A stretch of DNA of 64,000 nt from Oegoconia quadripuncta. Lineage: Eukaryota; Arthropoda; Insecta; Lepidoptera; Autostichidae. Numbering within the stretch: the stretch's first letter is position 1; each line of letters begins with the position of its first letter. The stretch spans positions 28,950,778 to 29,014,777 of the forward strand of contig OX438744.1 in assembly GCA_949316235.1 (NCBI GenBank), in the 5' to 3' direction. Shown here one piece after another: positions 53,499 through 63,403 of the stretch. Below the pieces are notes generated by a model. It made no database searches and was not told the origin of the DNA. It worked only from the letters and a program-made list of their open reading frames with translations. A program made the position numbers and the translations under genes.

Positions 53499-53885
53499 GA
53501 ACGAACGAATTAATCAATGGCTACTTTATATTTTCTAAAAATAGTTTATTGAGTTGTGTTATTTGCCCTGGGTTAAATTTATCATAAATATAAAGAAGTT
53601 ACAGATCGATTTGTTTGAAAATAGGTATGGCTGAAAATAATCGCCGACGCAATGTAATTCAGTGTTAATTTTAATCTAATTGTTTATGTTTTATTACTAA
53701 ATACCTATGCTATACCTATCTAAAGCAAGCTACTGATTTGTTAGGAAACATTTTTATTCTATCACTGACAGGCACTCCATACGTGTTCAAAAAATCAGCG
53801 GCTTTTAAGATTATAGTAAGTTAAAAGTATAGTCTTACTGGACTATTTGGTCAGAATATAAATATAAATATAAATATAAAATATA
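53499..53885. other. AT-rich stretch with ATAAAT array
   Basis: Ends in an (AATATA)n-type run at 53856-53885 that abuts the SINE-B tail; otherwise nothing. Confidence 0.45.
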
Positions 53886-54149
53886 AATATCCTTAGACAT
53901 ATACACAGCGCCATCTAGTTCCACAGTAAGCAACTACAGGCTTGTGTTATGGATACCAGATGGTTGATATAATACATACATAGTTTTTTTTTTTTTGTAA
54001 ATAAATACTTACTATAAATAAAAACATCCATAACTCGGGTGCATATGTCGGTATTCATCACACAAACATATGCCCCTAGCGGGATTCGAACCCGCAACCT
54101 TTTGGTATAGTGATCAGAGTTGCTAACCACTACACCAAACAGATCGTCA
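53886..54149 (-). repeat. SINE-B copy, full length
   Basis: Body end AGCGCCATCTAGTTCC at the left and the inverse of GACGATCTGTTTGGTGTAG at the right; B box intact. Confidence 0.88.
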
Positions 54150-54557
54150 ACAGGTCAGAAGAACGTATAGAATGGATTCCGGCTATAAAAATATAGGGTT
54201 ATAGTTTTTCGTATTGAACTTTCATGGGGTTAGGTGGTTTATATACTGCCCGCAGTGAACGTCTCAACTGAGGCCTGATTATGACAAATTAATCACCACT
54301 AACATATGATCATACAATGAATTGACAAAAAAGTACTTTCCCGCAGTACAAAGGACCAGCTGTGAAATTAATGGGTCGAGCATCGAATCCGAGCCTTCTA
54401 AGTCGCCCCGCCCTCGCCGCGCCTTCGTTACATGTATGTTTTATTGAAGGGAAAATGACCGGGAGATATTTTTGCTTGTTTTCGAAAAGCAATTCAAAAG
54501 TGTAAACCATTTGAGAGCAGTCAAGCTAAATTGATTGCCGGTTGAAAACACTGATAG
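54150..54557. other. unassigned stretch
   Basis: GC-rich spot at 54400-54425; no feature assigned. Confidence 0.4.
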
Positions 54558-55145
54558 TCAGAGTATCACTCACCATCATCATCAACTGGAGGTATCGGGT
54601 GAGGGTATTGGCCATAATCCACCACGCGGGCCCAATGCAGTTTGATGCATTTGTGTCAGATTAATATCCACCTCATCCAGCGGCTTCCCGCTATCTTTAC
54701 CAAATCGTCGGTCGACCTCGTGAGGAGCTTGCTTACGCTGCGTCTTCCGGTGCGTGGTCGCCATTCGAGAACCTTTCCGCCCCAACGGCTGCCAGTTAAG
54801 TTTGGCAACTCTTCGGGCTATATTGGCATCTTGGTTCTCATGCGGATCTCCTCATTTCTGATTAGATCCCGCAGGGAGACCTCGCTTCGCATCGCAGGAC
54901 CGATCGTTGTGGAGATCTTTGGGGGAGGCATTTGTCCAGCACGAGATGATTATGATGAATGCCCACCTGACAGTAAGTATTTTTAAGCCTGTGTAGGCCA
55001 CAGATTTAGCTTTGTCAGTTGAAAACATACCCGGACCGACTATTTAACATACTGTCCGAACCATCTATGCTAATGGTCACCCATCCAAGGACTGACCACG
55101 CCAGACATTGCTTAACTTCGCTAAATCGAAAACGAATACCGAATG
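54558..55145 (-). repeat. SINE-5S copy split by RTE
   Basis: Tail CATCATCATCAACTGG at the left; 5S-like GAAGTTAAGCAATGTCTGG, then GTCAGTCCTTGGATGGGTGA on minus at the right (55075-55125). The RTE insertion occupies 54674-54962. Confidence 0.75.
54674..54962 (+). mobile_element. twin-primed RTE insertion
   Basis: CCACCT target copies at 54668-54673 and 54963-54968. The 3' part (about 54896-54962) is plus: GATCGTTGTGGAGATCTTTG, GGCATTTGTCCAGC, tail GATGATTATGATGAATG. The preceding 54674-54895 is the inverted upstream part of the same element (on minus: LRDLIRNEEIR-like, then EVDRRFGKDSGKPLDE). The two parts are nearly contiguous in the RTE at 62580-62896. Confidence 0.87.
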
Positions 55146-56267
55146 CAACACGACTGTACGAGACTATAATAGGACTTTACAAAATAATTATAAAATAATA
55201 TTACGTTACATTTCTAAGCTCTTCTTGCACTGTCTGTCTCGCTCTAATAACCGATAATGCGATATGAAATATCAATCTTTCAGATTACTTTCGAAGATAA
55301 GTTCGGTCCGTGGGGATTGTGCTCTTAAATCATCAACCACCAGCCCATAACAGGCGAGGAAATCTGTTAACACATCAGAAAATATAACAGATGCCCAAAA
55401 CTTAGTTATTGGCTAGTCCTGCCAGCTTATTGAACGCTGATTGGCTTTGTCAAGGTCACGTAAGTAATGACCTTGGGAGGACCAATAGGAATGTCGTATC
55501 TCGCTTTTCTCATAACCCAGCTAGTTGGTAGAATTTTGTCGATACAGTCAGAGTCAAAGTGTAATAATTTAGACAAATACTTGCATGCATATACTTTTGC
55601 ATGAAACTGCCCCTTTAAGACGAAATCTCGAAAAGAACTTGACGTATAAAGCTGATATTTGACAGGTAGGTAATTTGTAGGAAGGAACGGGAAATATGTG
55701 AAATTACCAAGGGAACGGGAGAAACGGGATCGTACAGCGGGTAAACGCTCACTAATGTAAATTTTGTAAAGTTCCTCCTCTGTAAGTAAATCCTCGTTAA
55801 GAAAGGATTTAGGAAAAACGGGAAATTTTTAGGGGAACGGGGTAAAATGGGATTTATGTGTTCAATTTCTATTTATTGAGAGATCCACGCGGGCGAAGTC
55901 GCAGGCTGAACGCAAGTAGTCTCAATAAAGTTTAGCCAGTATACCAGTTAGATGACAACGCTAACGGAACTGGGTTAGATTCGGTCGGTTATTGTCCGCA
56001 CATAAATGGGTCGAAACGCGCCTACTTCCCGCCGCTCCCTCGCTTCCTACTGGGGTTAGGCCGCGGTCATAGCGGTTTTGAACCAGTTTCCAAGTTTGTA
56101 TACTGCTAAGTACTTCGATTTTTTTCACAAAAAATATAAACTAGCACTAACTTTGTGCGACTCTCGTGAAGACTCTACGTAGAATATGGAATTAAACAAT
56201 GGTTGGAATTTAATAAATTCTAAATCTATGTATAGCTTTATTACAATTTCATGAGAACAATGGTAGT
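55146..56267. other. intergenic stretch with regulatory-like module
   Basis: Contains the dyad module at 55440-55486 and a worn Helitron 3' end at 55860-55925 (CCACGCGGGCGAAGTCGCAG). The 55660-55860 part has GGAACGGG / AACGGGAAA repeats of unknown origin. Confidence 0.5.
55440..55486. promoter_or_regulatory. dyad CCAAT / nuclear-receptor half-site module
   Basis: ATTGG, 7 bp, AAGGTCA, 9 bp, TGACCTT, 7 bp, CCAAT: perfectly symmetric spacing. TCAAGGTCA matches the monomeric FTZ-F1/ERR-type site and CCAAT the NF-Y site. Another ATTGG lies at 55428. Function is inferred from motif knowledge only. Confidence 0.45.
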
Positions 56268-56580
56268 GAGCGTCGGTGGCTCAGCGGTTAAGACGCGGTC
56301 TCCCAATTTGGGAGGTCCGGGTTTGATTCCCACGCAGGCCATGTACCAATGAGTTTTGAAATTTAATTTAATTACTTATGTGCATTTATCTGACTGCTCC
56401 TAAACGGCGAAAGAAAACATCGTGAGGAAACCTGCATGCCTGAAAAATAAAAATTCTAAGTCATGTGAAGTCCCCAACCTGCATGGGGCCAGCGTGTCCG
56501 CCACGCTGGCCCATACTCCATCATTATACAAGGGAAGGCCTATATCCCTGCAGTGGGATGTTTAGGGGCTGATGATGAAT
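56268..56580 (+). repeat. SINE-D copy, full length
   Basis: Head GAGCGTCGGTGGCTCAGCGG, B-box-like GGGTTTGATTCCC, body AACATCGTGAGGAAACCTGC, and tail CCTGCAGTGGGATGTTTAGG then GGCTGATGATGA. Confidence 0.85.
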
Positions 56581-56587
56581 GGTCTCT

Positions 56588-56855
56588 CAGTATCGGTGGC
56601 TCAGTGGAGGAGGCGCAGTACCAATGACTTTTTAAATTTAATTTAATTGCTTATCTGCATTTATCTGACTGCTCTTAAACGGTGAAGGAAAACATCGTCA
56701 GGAAACCTGCATGCCTGCGAAATAAAAATTCAAAGGCATGTGAAGTCCCTAACCCGCATTGGGCCAGCGTGGTGGACTATGGCCCATACTCCCTCATTAT
56801 ACGAGGGAAGGCCTATATCCCTGCAGTGGGATGTTTACGGGCTGATGATGATGAA
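56588..56855 (+). repeat. SINE-D copy, tandem partner
   Basis: Directly follows the first copy; the head is shortened between GGTGGCTCAGTGG and GCGCAGTACCAATGAC, losing the B box; the tail is GGGCTGATGATGATGAAG. Confidence 0.82.
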
Positions 56856-56936
56856 GATATCTTGACATCGTCATTGAAGGAAGAGTGTGGGCAATATTGT
56901 AAACTACACTTTGGTGCACGTTCAAGGAAATTAGTT

Positions 56937-57003
56937 TTCATTTTTAACCGACTTCAAAACAGGAGGAGGTTCTATGTTCGGCTGTATGTATTTTTTTTAT
57001 ATT
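56937..57003 (+). repeat. dispersed repeat fragment
   Basis: TTTTTAACCGACTTCAAAAC, AGGAGGAGGTTCTATGTTCG and a T-run match a motif I recall as common in lepidopteran genomes; the parent element is not known to me. Confidence 0.35.
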
Positions 57004-57124
57004 AGATTTTTTCAGTATCTTCAGTACGAGTAGGTCACAATAAAATAACTTCGGCATGCATATAAAGTGCTATGAAGCACTCGTGGCACCTTCGATCATG
57101 TAGCCCATTCAATTATATTTTCGA

Positions 57125-57800
57125 TTAGCGAAGTTACCCAATGTGCTGTGGTGGTTTCGGCACTCAAATAGAATGGAACCAACCCGTCTTCCCGTGGGTG
57201 TCAAGGCGACTAAGCGACTATATTATATCTATAGTTTATTTAAGAAATAAACACTTTTTTTATTATTTTGTTTTTATAGTTTTGCGCATTTCAACGGCGA
57301 TGGGCTCAGCCTATGCTCAGTGTGCGGTTTTTTTATATTTCATAAGGTGAATCGTGGATGTTGTTTCAGACGTTAAACTTTTAATTTTAATGATTGAAAT
57401 TTTTAATATTCATCTTACAAACATATGCCCCTAATGGGATTGGAACTCGCAACCTTTTAGTATAGCAGTTAGGGTTAATCAAAACATTGTTTATTGCATA
57501 GCCGTAATAAACATCGGAAATCAGGAGAACGGTGTCCAAAAAAGTCGTCTGGCTGTTCTTGGCGGAGCACCTGCGCCGATACTTCGGCGACTGAATCGGT
57601 CGTAGCATTCGGTGGGCGTGACGCACCAGACGCACGACGTTATGCGATGGAAAATACGTGGCTTCATCGTCTTCTGTGTTGGTGGTGGTCACTAAAAGAG
57701 ACGAAAGACACTTGTACTGAACTAAACTCTTAATATTTGGAACACCCAAACGCTATTGTTTGGGATATCTCTGACTACCCCATTTGGGATAAAGATTGTG
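57125..57800 (+). repeat. dispersed repeat (family L), copy 2, interrupted
   Basis: CCGTGGGTGTCAAGGCGACT, GGCGATGGGCTCAGCC, then a break at ~57386-57722, then CACCCAAACGCTATTGTTTG and CCCCATTTGGGATAAAG. Confidence 0.6.
57386..57722. other. insertion of unknown origin with SINE-B piece
   Basis: Its left third holds a SINE-B head (57411-57474, minus: B box GCGAGTTCCAATCCC). The rest (57475-57722) is GC-richer with a minus-strand open frame (57387-57749) of no known family. A TTAAAC-like duplication may flank it. Confidence 0.4.
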
Positions 57801-59093
57801 ACGATATATGTTAACCAATGTTTGACGTGGTAACGCCTTAGATGGTGACCATTAGAAGTGCAAAATATAAAACGTGAATCACAATTGTTTTATTGTACCT
57901 AATAGCACAATCTTTTATAAATATATAAAGGAAGAAACTGACTGACTGACTGACTGACTGACTGACTGACATATCAACGCACAGGCCAAACCGCTGGGTC
58001 TAGAGTTTCCAAATTTGGCACGTAGGTTCCTTACGAGGTCTAGGGGAGCACTAAGAAAGGATTTTTCAAAATTCACCCTTTAAGGGGGTGAAACAGGGGT
58101 GGGAAGTTTGTATGAAGAAACAGTATAACTTGGACATTTCGACTATTTTCGACTCGAAACTTCGCAAGAGTACTCCTAGGAACAAATAAGCTAATACGTG
58201 TTTTGAGATTTTTCGAAAAACAACCCCCTGGGTTGTGAAATGGGGGTTAAAACCATAAAATCGATATTGGTGTCGTTATTTAGGATTTATGGGATGTTGA
58301 TTATGAAAATGACATTTATTTTAAGTTAACCCTCTAGGGTTGAGATAGGGGTGGGGGTTGCTACCAAAAAAGTCTATATTGGACAACCCCCTGGGGTGTG
58401 AAATGGGTGTTAAAACCATATAATCGATAATGGTGTCGTTATTTAGCTTTTTTGGGATGTTGATTATGAAAATGACATTTATTTTAAGCCAACCCTCTAG
58501 GGGTGAGATAGGGGTGGGGGATGATACCAAAAAAGTCCATATTGGTGTCGTTATTTAGGTTTTTTGGGACGTTGATTGCGAAAATGACATTTATTTTGAA
58601 GCTAACCCCTTGGTGTTAGAGAGTGAGATAAGAGTGAGATGAGATTTTTCGAAAAACAGCCCCCTGGAGTGTGAAATGGGGGTTGAAACCATAAAATCGA
58701 TATTGGTGTCGTTATTTAGGCTTTTTGGGATGTTGATTATGAAAATGACATTTATTTTAAGCCAACCCTCTAGGGGTGTGATAGGGGTGGGGGTTGCTAC
58801 CAAAAAAGTCTATATTGGACAACCCCCTGGGGTGTGAAATGGGGGTTAAAACCATATAATCGATAATGGTGTCGTTATTTAGCTTTTTTGGGTTGTTGAT
58901 TATGAAAATGACATTTATTTTAAGCCAACCCTCTAGGGGTGAGATAGGGGTGGAGGATGATACCAAAAAAGTCAATATTGGTGTCGTTATTTAGGTTTTT
59001 TGGGACGTTGATTGCGAAAATGACATTTATTTTGAAGCTAACCGCTTACGGGTTGCGATAGTGGTAGGGGTTGAAATCACAAATTCAAATTGG

Positions 59094-59525
59094 TGTCGAA
59101 GTCGAAGAGTCAAAGTCGAAGAGTCAATGTCGAAGATTCAAATTCGAAATTCAAAGTCGAAGGCTCAAAGTCGAAGGCTCAAATTCGAAGGCTCAAAGAC
59201 GAAGGTTCAAATTCGAAGGCTGAAAGTCGAAGGCTCAAAGTCGAAGGCTAAAAGTCGAAGACTCAATGTCGAAGATTCAAATTCGAAATTCAAAGTCGAA
59301 GGCTCAAAGTCGAAGGCTCAAATTCGAAGGCTCAAAGACGAAGGTTCAAATTCGAAGGCTGAAAGTCGAAGGCTCAAAGTCGAAGGCTAAAAGTCGAAGA
59401 CTCAAAGTCGAAAGCTCAAAGTCGAAGGCTCAAAGTCGAAGGCTCAAAATCGAAGGCTCAAAGACGAAGGCTCAAAGTCGAAGGCTCAAAGTCGAAGACT
59501 CAAAGTCGAAGACTCAAAGTCGAAA
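59094..59525. repeat. 14-bp minisatellite, unit 1
   Basis: Consensus GAAGGCTCAAAGTC, about 30 copies with variants (AGATTC, GACGAAG). A 140-bp block (10 units) is itself duplicated. No stop falls in any plus frame for long runs because 14 is not a multiple of 3. Confidence 0.93.
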
Positions 59526-59529
59526 AGTA

Positions 59530-60048
59530 AAATTCATAGTCAAAGTCATAGTCAAAGTCATAGTCAAAGTCATAGTCAAAGTCATAGTCAAAGTCATAGT
59601 CAAAGTCATAGTCGAAGTCATAGTCAAAGTCATGGTCAATGTCAAAGTCATAGTCAAAGTCATAGTCAAAGTCATAGTCAAAGTCATAGTCAAAGTCATA
59701 GTCAAAGTCATAGTCAAAGTCATAGTCAAAGTCATAGTCAAAGTCATAGTCAAAGTCATAGTCAAAGTCATAGTCAAAGTCATAGTCAAAGTCATAGTCA
59801 AAGTCATAGTCAAAGTCATAGTCAAAGTCATAGTCAAAGTCATAGTCAAAGTCATAGTCAAAGTCATAGTCAAAGTCATAGTCAAAGTCATAGTCAAAGT
59901 CATAGTCAAAGTCATAGTCAAAGTCATAGTCAAAGTCATAGTCAAAGTCAAAGTCAAAGTCAAAGTCAAAGTCATAGTCAACGTCATAGTCGAAGTCAAA
60001 GTCATAGTCAAAGTTTTAGTCAAAGTTTTAGTCAAAGTCATAGTCAAA
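59530..60048. repeat. 12-bp minisatellite, unit 1
   Basis: Consensus AGTCAAAGTCAT, about 42 nearly perfect copies. Reads as a (VIVK)n-like frame on plus and (TLTM)n on minus; these frames are repeat artefacts. Confidence 0.95.
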
Positions 60049-60713
60049 GGGGTGAATAGAGCTTCCAAATTTGGCACGTAGGTTCCTTACGAGGTCTAGG
60101 GGAGCACTAAGAAAGGATTTTTCAAAATTCACCCTTTAAGGGGGTGAAACAGGGGTGGGAAGTTTGTATGAAGAAACAGTATAACTTAGACATTTCGACT
60201 ATTTTCGACTCGAAACTTCGCAAGAGTACTCCTAGGAACAAATAAGCTAATACGTGTTTAGAGATTTTTGGAAAAACAACCCCCTGGGTTGTGAAATGGG
60301 GGTTAAAACCATAAAATCGATATTGGTGTCGTTATTTAGGATTTATGGGATGTGGATTATGAAAATGACATTTATTTTAAGTTAACCCTCTAGGGTTGAG
60401 ATAGGGGTGGGGGTTGCTACCAAAAAAGTCTATATTGGACAACCTCCTGGGGTGTGAAATGGGGGTTAAAACCATATAATCGATAATGGTGTCGTTATTT
60501 AGATTTTATGGGATGTTGATTATGAAAATGACATTTATTTTAAGCCAACCCTCTAGGGGTGTGATAGGGGTGGGGGATGATACCAAAAAAGTCTATATTG
60601 GTGTCGTTATTTAGGTTTTTTGGGACGTTGATTGCGAAAATGACATTTATGTTGGAGCTAACTCCTTACGGGTTGCGATAGTGGTAGGGGTTGAAATCAC
60701 AAATTCAAATTGG

Positions 60714-61118
60714 TGTCGAAGTCGAAGAGTCAGAGTCGAAGAGTCAATGTCGAAGATTCAAATTCGAAATTCAAAGTCGAAGGCTCAAAGTCGAATGCTC
60801 AAATTCGAAGGCTCAAAGTCGAAGGCTCAAAGTCGAAGGCTCAAAGTCGAAGGCTCAAAGTCGAAGGCTCAAAGTCGAAGGCTCAAAGTCGAAGGCTCAA
60901 AGTCGAAGACTCAAAGTCGAAGGCTCAAAGTCAAAGGCTCAAAGACGAAGGCTCAAATTCGAAGGCTCAAAATCGAAGGCTCAAAGTCGAAGGCTCAAAG
61001 TCGAAGACTCAAAGTCGAAGGCTCAAAGTCAAAGGCTCAAAGACGAAGGCTCAAATTCGAAGGCTCAAAATCGAAGGCTCAAAGACGAAGGCTCAAAGTC
61101 GAAGGCTCAAAGTCGAAA
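60714..61118. repeat. 14-bp minisatellite, unit 2
   Basis: Same consensus as the unit 1 array, about 28 copies, including a 98-bp (7-unit) internal duplication at 60905 and 61003. Confidence 0.93.
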
Positions 61119-61119
61119 A

Positions 61120-61372
61120 GTAAAATTCATAGTCAAAGTCATGTCAAAGTCATAGTCAAAATCATAGTCAAAGTCATAGTCAAAGTCATAGTCGAAGTCA
61201 TAGTCAAGGTCAAAGTCAAAGTCATAGTCAATGTCATAGTCGAAGTCATAGTCAAAGTCATAGTCAAAGTCAAAGTCAAAGTCAAAGTCAAAGTCGTAGT
61301 CAATGTCATAGTCGAAGTCATAGTCAAAGTCATAGTCAAAGTTTTAGTCAAAGTCATAGTCATAGTCAAAGG
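61120..61372. repeat. 12-bp minisatellite, unit 2
   Basis: About 20 copies of AGTCAAAGTCAT, more varied than in unit 1. Confidence 0.92.
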
Positions 61373-61756
61373 GGTGAATAGAGTTTCCAAATTTGGCACG
61401 TAGGTTCCTTACGAGGTCTAGGGGAGCACTAAGAAAGGATTTTTCAAAATTCACCCTTTAAGGGGGTGAAACAGGGGTTTGTATGAAGAAACAGTATAAC
61501 TTGGACATTTCGACTATTTTCGACTAAGAGTACTCCTAGGAACAAATAAGCTAATACGTGTTTTGAGATTTTTCGAAAAACAACCCCCTGGGTTTTGAAA
61601 TGGGGGTTAAAACCATAAAATCGATATCGATATCGATAAACTCTACATGGTAATTTTTCTGCTGAATGTATTCCCGTGGGAAAGTAATAAAGTGTTGATT
61701 CATGTAGTCTACGCGGACGAAGTCGCGGGCAGCTGCTAGTATGTCCATAATTTGCA

Positions 61757-61795
61757 ACCATCACGAACAGCCTAACACGTCCCCACTGTTGGACT
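61757..61795 (-). repeat. SINE-5S tail fragment
   Basis: ACCATCACGAACAGCC and ACACGTCCCCACTGTTGG, directly beyond the Helitron end. Confidence 0.5.
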
Positions 61796-62029
61796 AGTAA
61801 AAAATACTAAATACTATATAATAAATACTATAATCACAATAAAATCTACTTACCGGCCTAAATAAGTGCTTCCGTCCTTGTCATCCGTTTCAATGTGAAC
61901 GCGCCCTTAACGCATTAGGCCGCGCCCAGACCAACCCATAGCGTCTGCCTTTTAATTATTGTTTTATTTTCACTATTCCGCTATCTTTGTTGGTGTTATG
62001 AAAATTAACTATGTATAATAACCAGCGAA

Positions 62030-62105
62030 GTTAATCACCTTCTGACCCTGTCAGTCATTGGATGGATGACCACTACAGTGACCCTAGAAATGCTCGGAGT
62101 CCGAA
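62030..62105 (+). repeat. 5S-like SINE head fragment
   Basis: GCGAAGTTAATCACCTTC then CATTGGATGGATGACCAC, a degraded 5S-like segment. Confidence 0.45.
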
Positions 62106-62329
62106 TGAAAACTTTTTTTTTGCACAACGAGTTAGCACTTGTCCTCGATTGCACCTGATGATAAGTGAAGATGAGGCCCCAAGGTTGTAGCGTACTGTTC
62201 CAGAAAACCCATCTTATTTGGGGGACTGACGATCTTATCTCTGACAACCGGTACACAATAACGCTATTAACATTGCTGATTGGCGGCAGACTTAGATAAG
62301 ATGGTGGTAGCTAACCAGGCGGACATTTA

Positions 62330-63023
62330 GGCCCATATTACAGAATGTTACTCAGTACCTAACTGAATTTCGAGAAGGAGGTCAATCGTCGAATCCAGCT
62401 CAGCTGGGCAGCGTTTGGGAAGCTACGTAACATCTTCTCGTCCCAAATACCGCAATGTCTCAAGACGAAAGTCTTTGATCAGTGTGTGTTGCCAGTGATG
62501 ACATACGGAACTGAAACTAGGCCTCAAAAGAAGGCTCAGGGTCACCCAAAGAGCAATGGAGAGAGCTATGCTCGGAGTATCCCTGCGGGATCGAATCAGA
62601 AATGAGGAGATCCGTAGGAGAACCAAAGTGACCGATATAGCCGGAAGAATTGCCAAACTTAAGTGGCAGTGGGCGGGGCACATTAAGGACCGACGGCTAT
62701 TGGGGCAGAAAGGTTCTCGAATGGCGACCACGCATTGGAAGACGCAGCGTGGGCAGGCCCCCCACGAGGTCGACCGACGATTTGGTAAGGATCGCGGGAG
62801 GCCGCTGGATGCGGGCAGTGCAGGATCGATCGTTGTGAAGATATTTGGGCAAGGCCTTTGTCCAGCAGTGGACGTCTTTCGGCTGATATGATGATGACTC
62901 CAGCAGAGGTCACCGCTTGAGGACAGTTAAAAAGGGACAGCTTTATGTAAATTGTATAGCGGCATCTCTTTCTAATTATGCTCAAGCGCAGATCTACGCT
63001 TTCTAAAATACAGGCCAATAAAA
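62330..63023. mobile_element. MITE-K copy split by RTE
   Basis: Starts GGCCCATATTACAGAATG and ends CTTTCTAAAATACAGGCC-AA; TA lies at both borders. The RTE occupies 62354-62896; the empty-site arrangement is seen at 20345-20390. Confidence 0.75.
62354..62896 (+). pseudogene. RTE LINE 3' coding part, 5'-truncated
   Basis: ACTC copies flank it (62350-62353, 62897-62900). Frame pieces: NRRIQLSWAAFGKLRNIFSS, CLKTKVFDQCVLPVMTYGTE, then after a shift RAMERAMLGVSLRDRIRNEE, IAKLKWQWAGH, and VDRRFGKDRGRPLDAG. This order is that of the RTE-clade C-terminus. The tail is GGCTGATATGATGATGA. Frameshifts make it non-functional. Confidence 0.87.
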
Positions 63024-63144
63024 TGCTCTACCACCAACCACATCGTGTACTAAACATGTATCCCGCTGGGATAGAACCCATGACCTCCGATTCGTAAACC
63101 CTATGTTGTTCACAGTGAGCCACGAGGGCGGCTATACTTTTTTT

Positions 63145-63298
63145 TTGTTTTTTTTTTATTAAAAACTGGTTTCGCGTTTGACCACAATCTCACCTGATGG
63201 AAAGTGACGATGTAGCCGAAGATGTATCACGCGCACCCAGTAAATGCCTATTCACTCTAGACTTGAAGATCCCAAGGTTGTAAGTGTCGGGAAAAACC
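63145..63298 (-). repeat. LT5 LINE 3' end
   Basis: Closely matches 28080-28215 over ~130 bp, including ATCTCACCTGATGGAAAGTG. Confidence 0.72.
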
Positions 63299-63403
63299 GA
63301 CGCGGACTTTCGGATCTTGACTGACCTGACTTATTGACTCTGCTACGATCCTAGTAGATCCCATGCCGCGTGACGTTAAATTTGGCATCCTTCTGCGTCT
63401 TAC

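Larger units (their letters stand above)
57911..61739 (+). mobile_element. non-autonomous Helitron with minisatellite arrays (3829 bp)
   Basis: Begins TCTTTTATAAATATATAAAG after A57910, followed by an ACTG run (57937-57969). Ends in a CGCGGAC-GAA-GTCGCG hairpin (61712-61727), then GGGCAGCTG and CTAG before T61740. Insertion between A and T and the TC...CTAG termini are Helitron hallmarks. No Rep/helicase coding. The inside is a higher-order tandem: unit 1 57996-60050, unit 2 60051-61375, partial unit 3 61376-61625, each starting TTCCAAATTTGGCACGTAGG. Units 1 and 2 contain ~200-bp CCCCCTGGGGTGTGAAATGG subrepeats, then a 14-bp and a 12-bp minisatellite. Confidence 0.87.
62113..63131 (-). repeat. 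SINE-A copy split by MITE-K
   Basis: Left part ends GCGGACATTTA (62329) and right part resumes TAAAATGCTCTACCACC (from 63024), exactly contiguous in the family consensus; ends with the inverse of the CGTGGCTCA head. Confidence 0.88.

Noticed and set aside
55070..55130. 5S rRNA gene
   Set aside because: Only the 3' half of 5S is recognisable and it is fused to a repeated SINE body.
59266..60081. 271-codon plus-strand and 187-codon minus-strand open frames
   Set aside because: They arise from the 14- and 12-bp minisatellites, whose units lack stops; no non-repetitive coding content.
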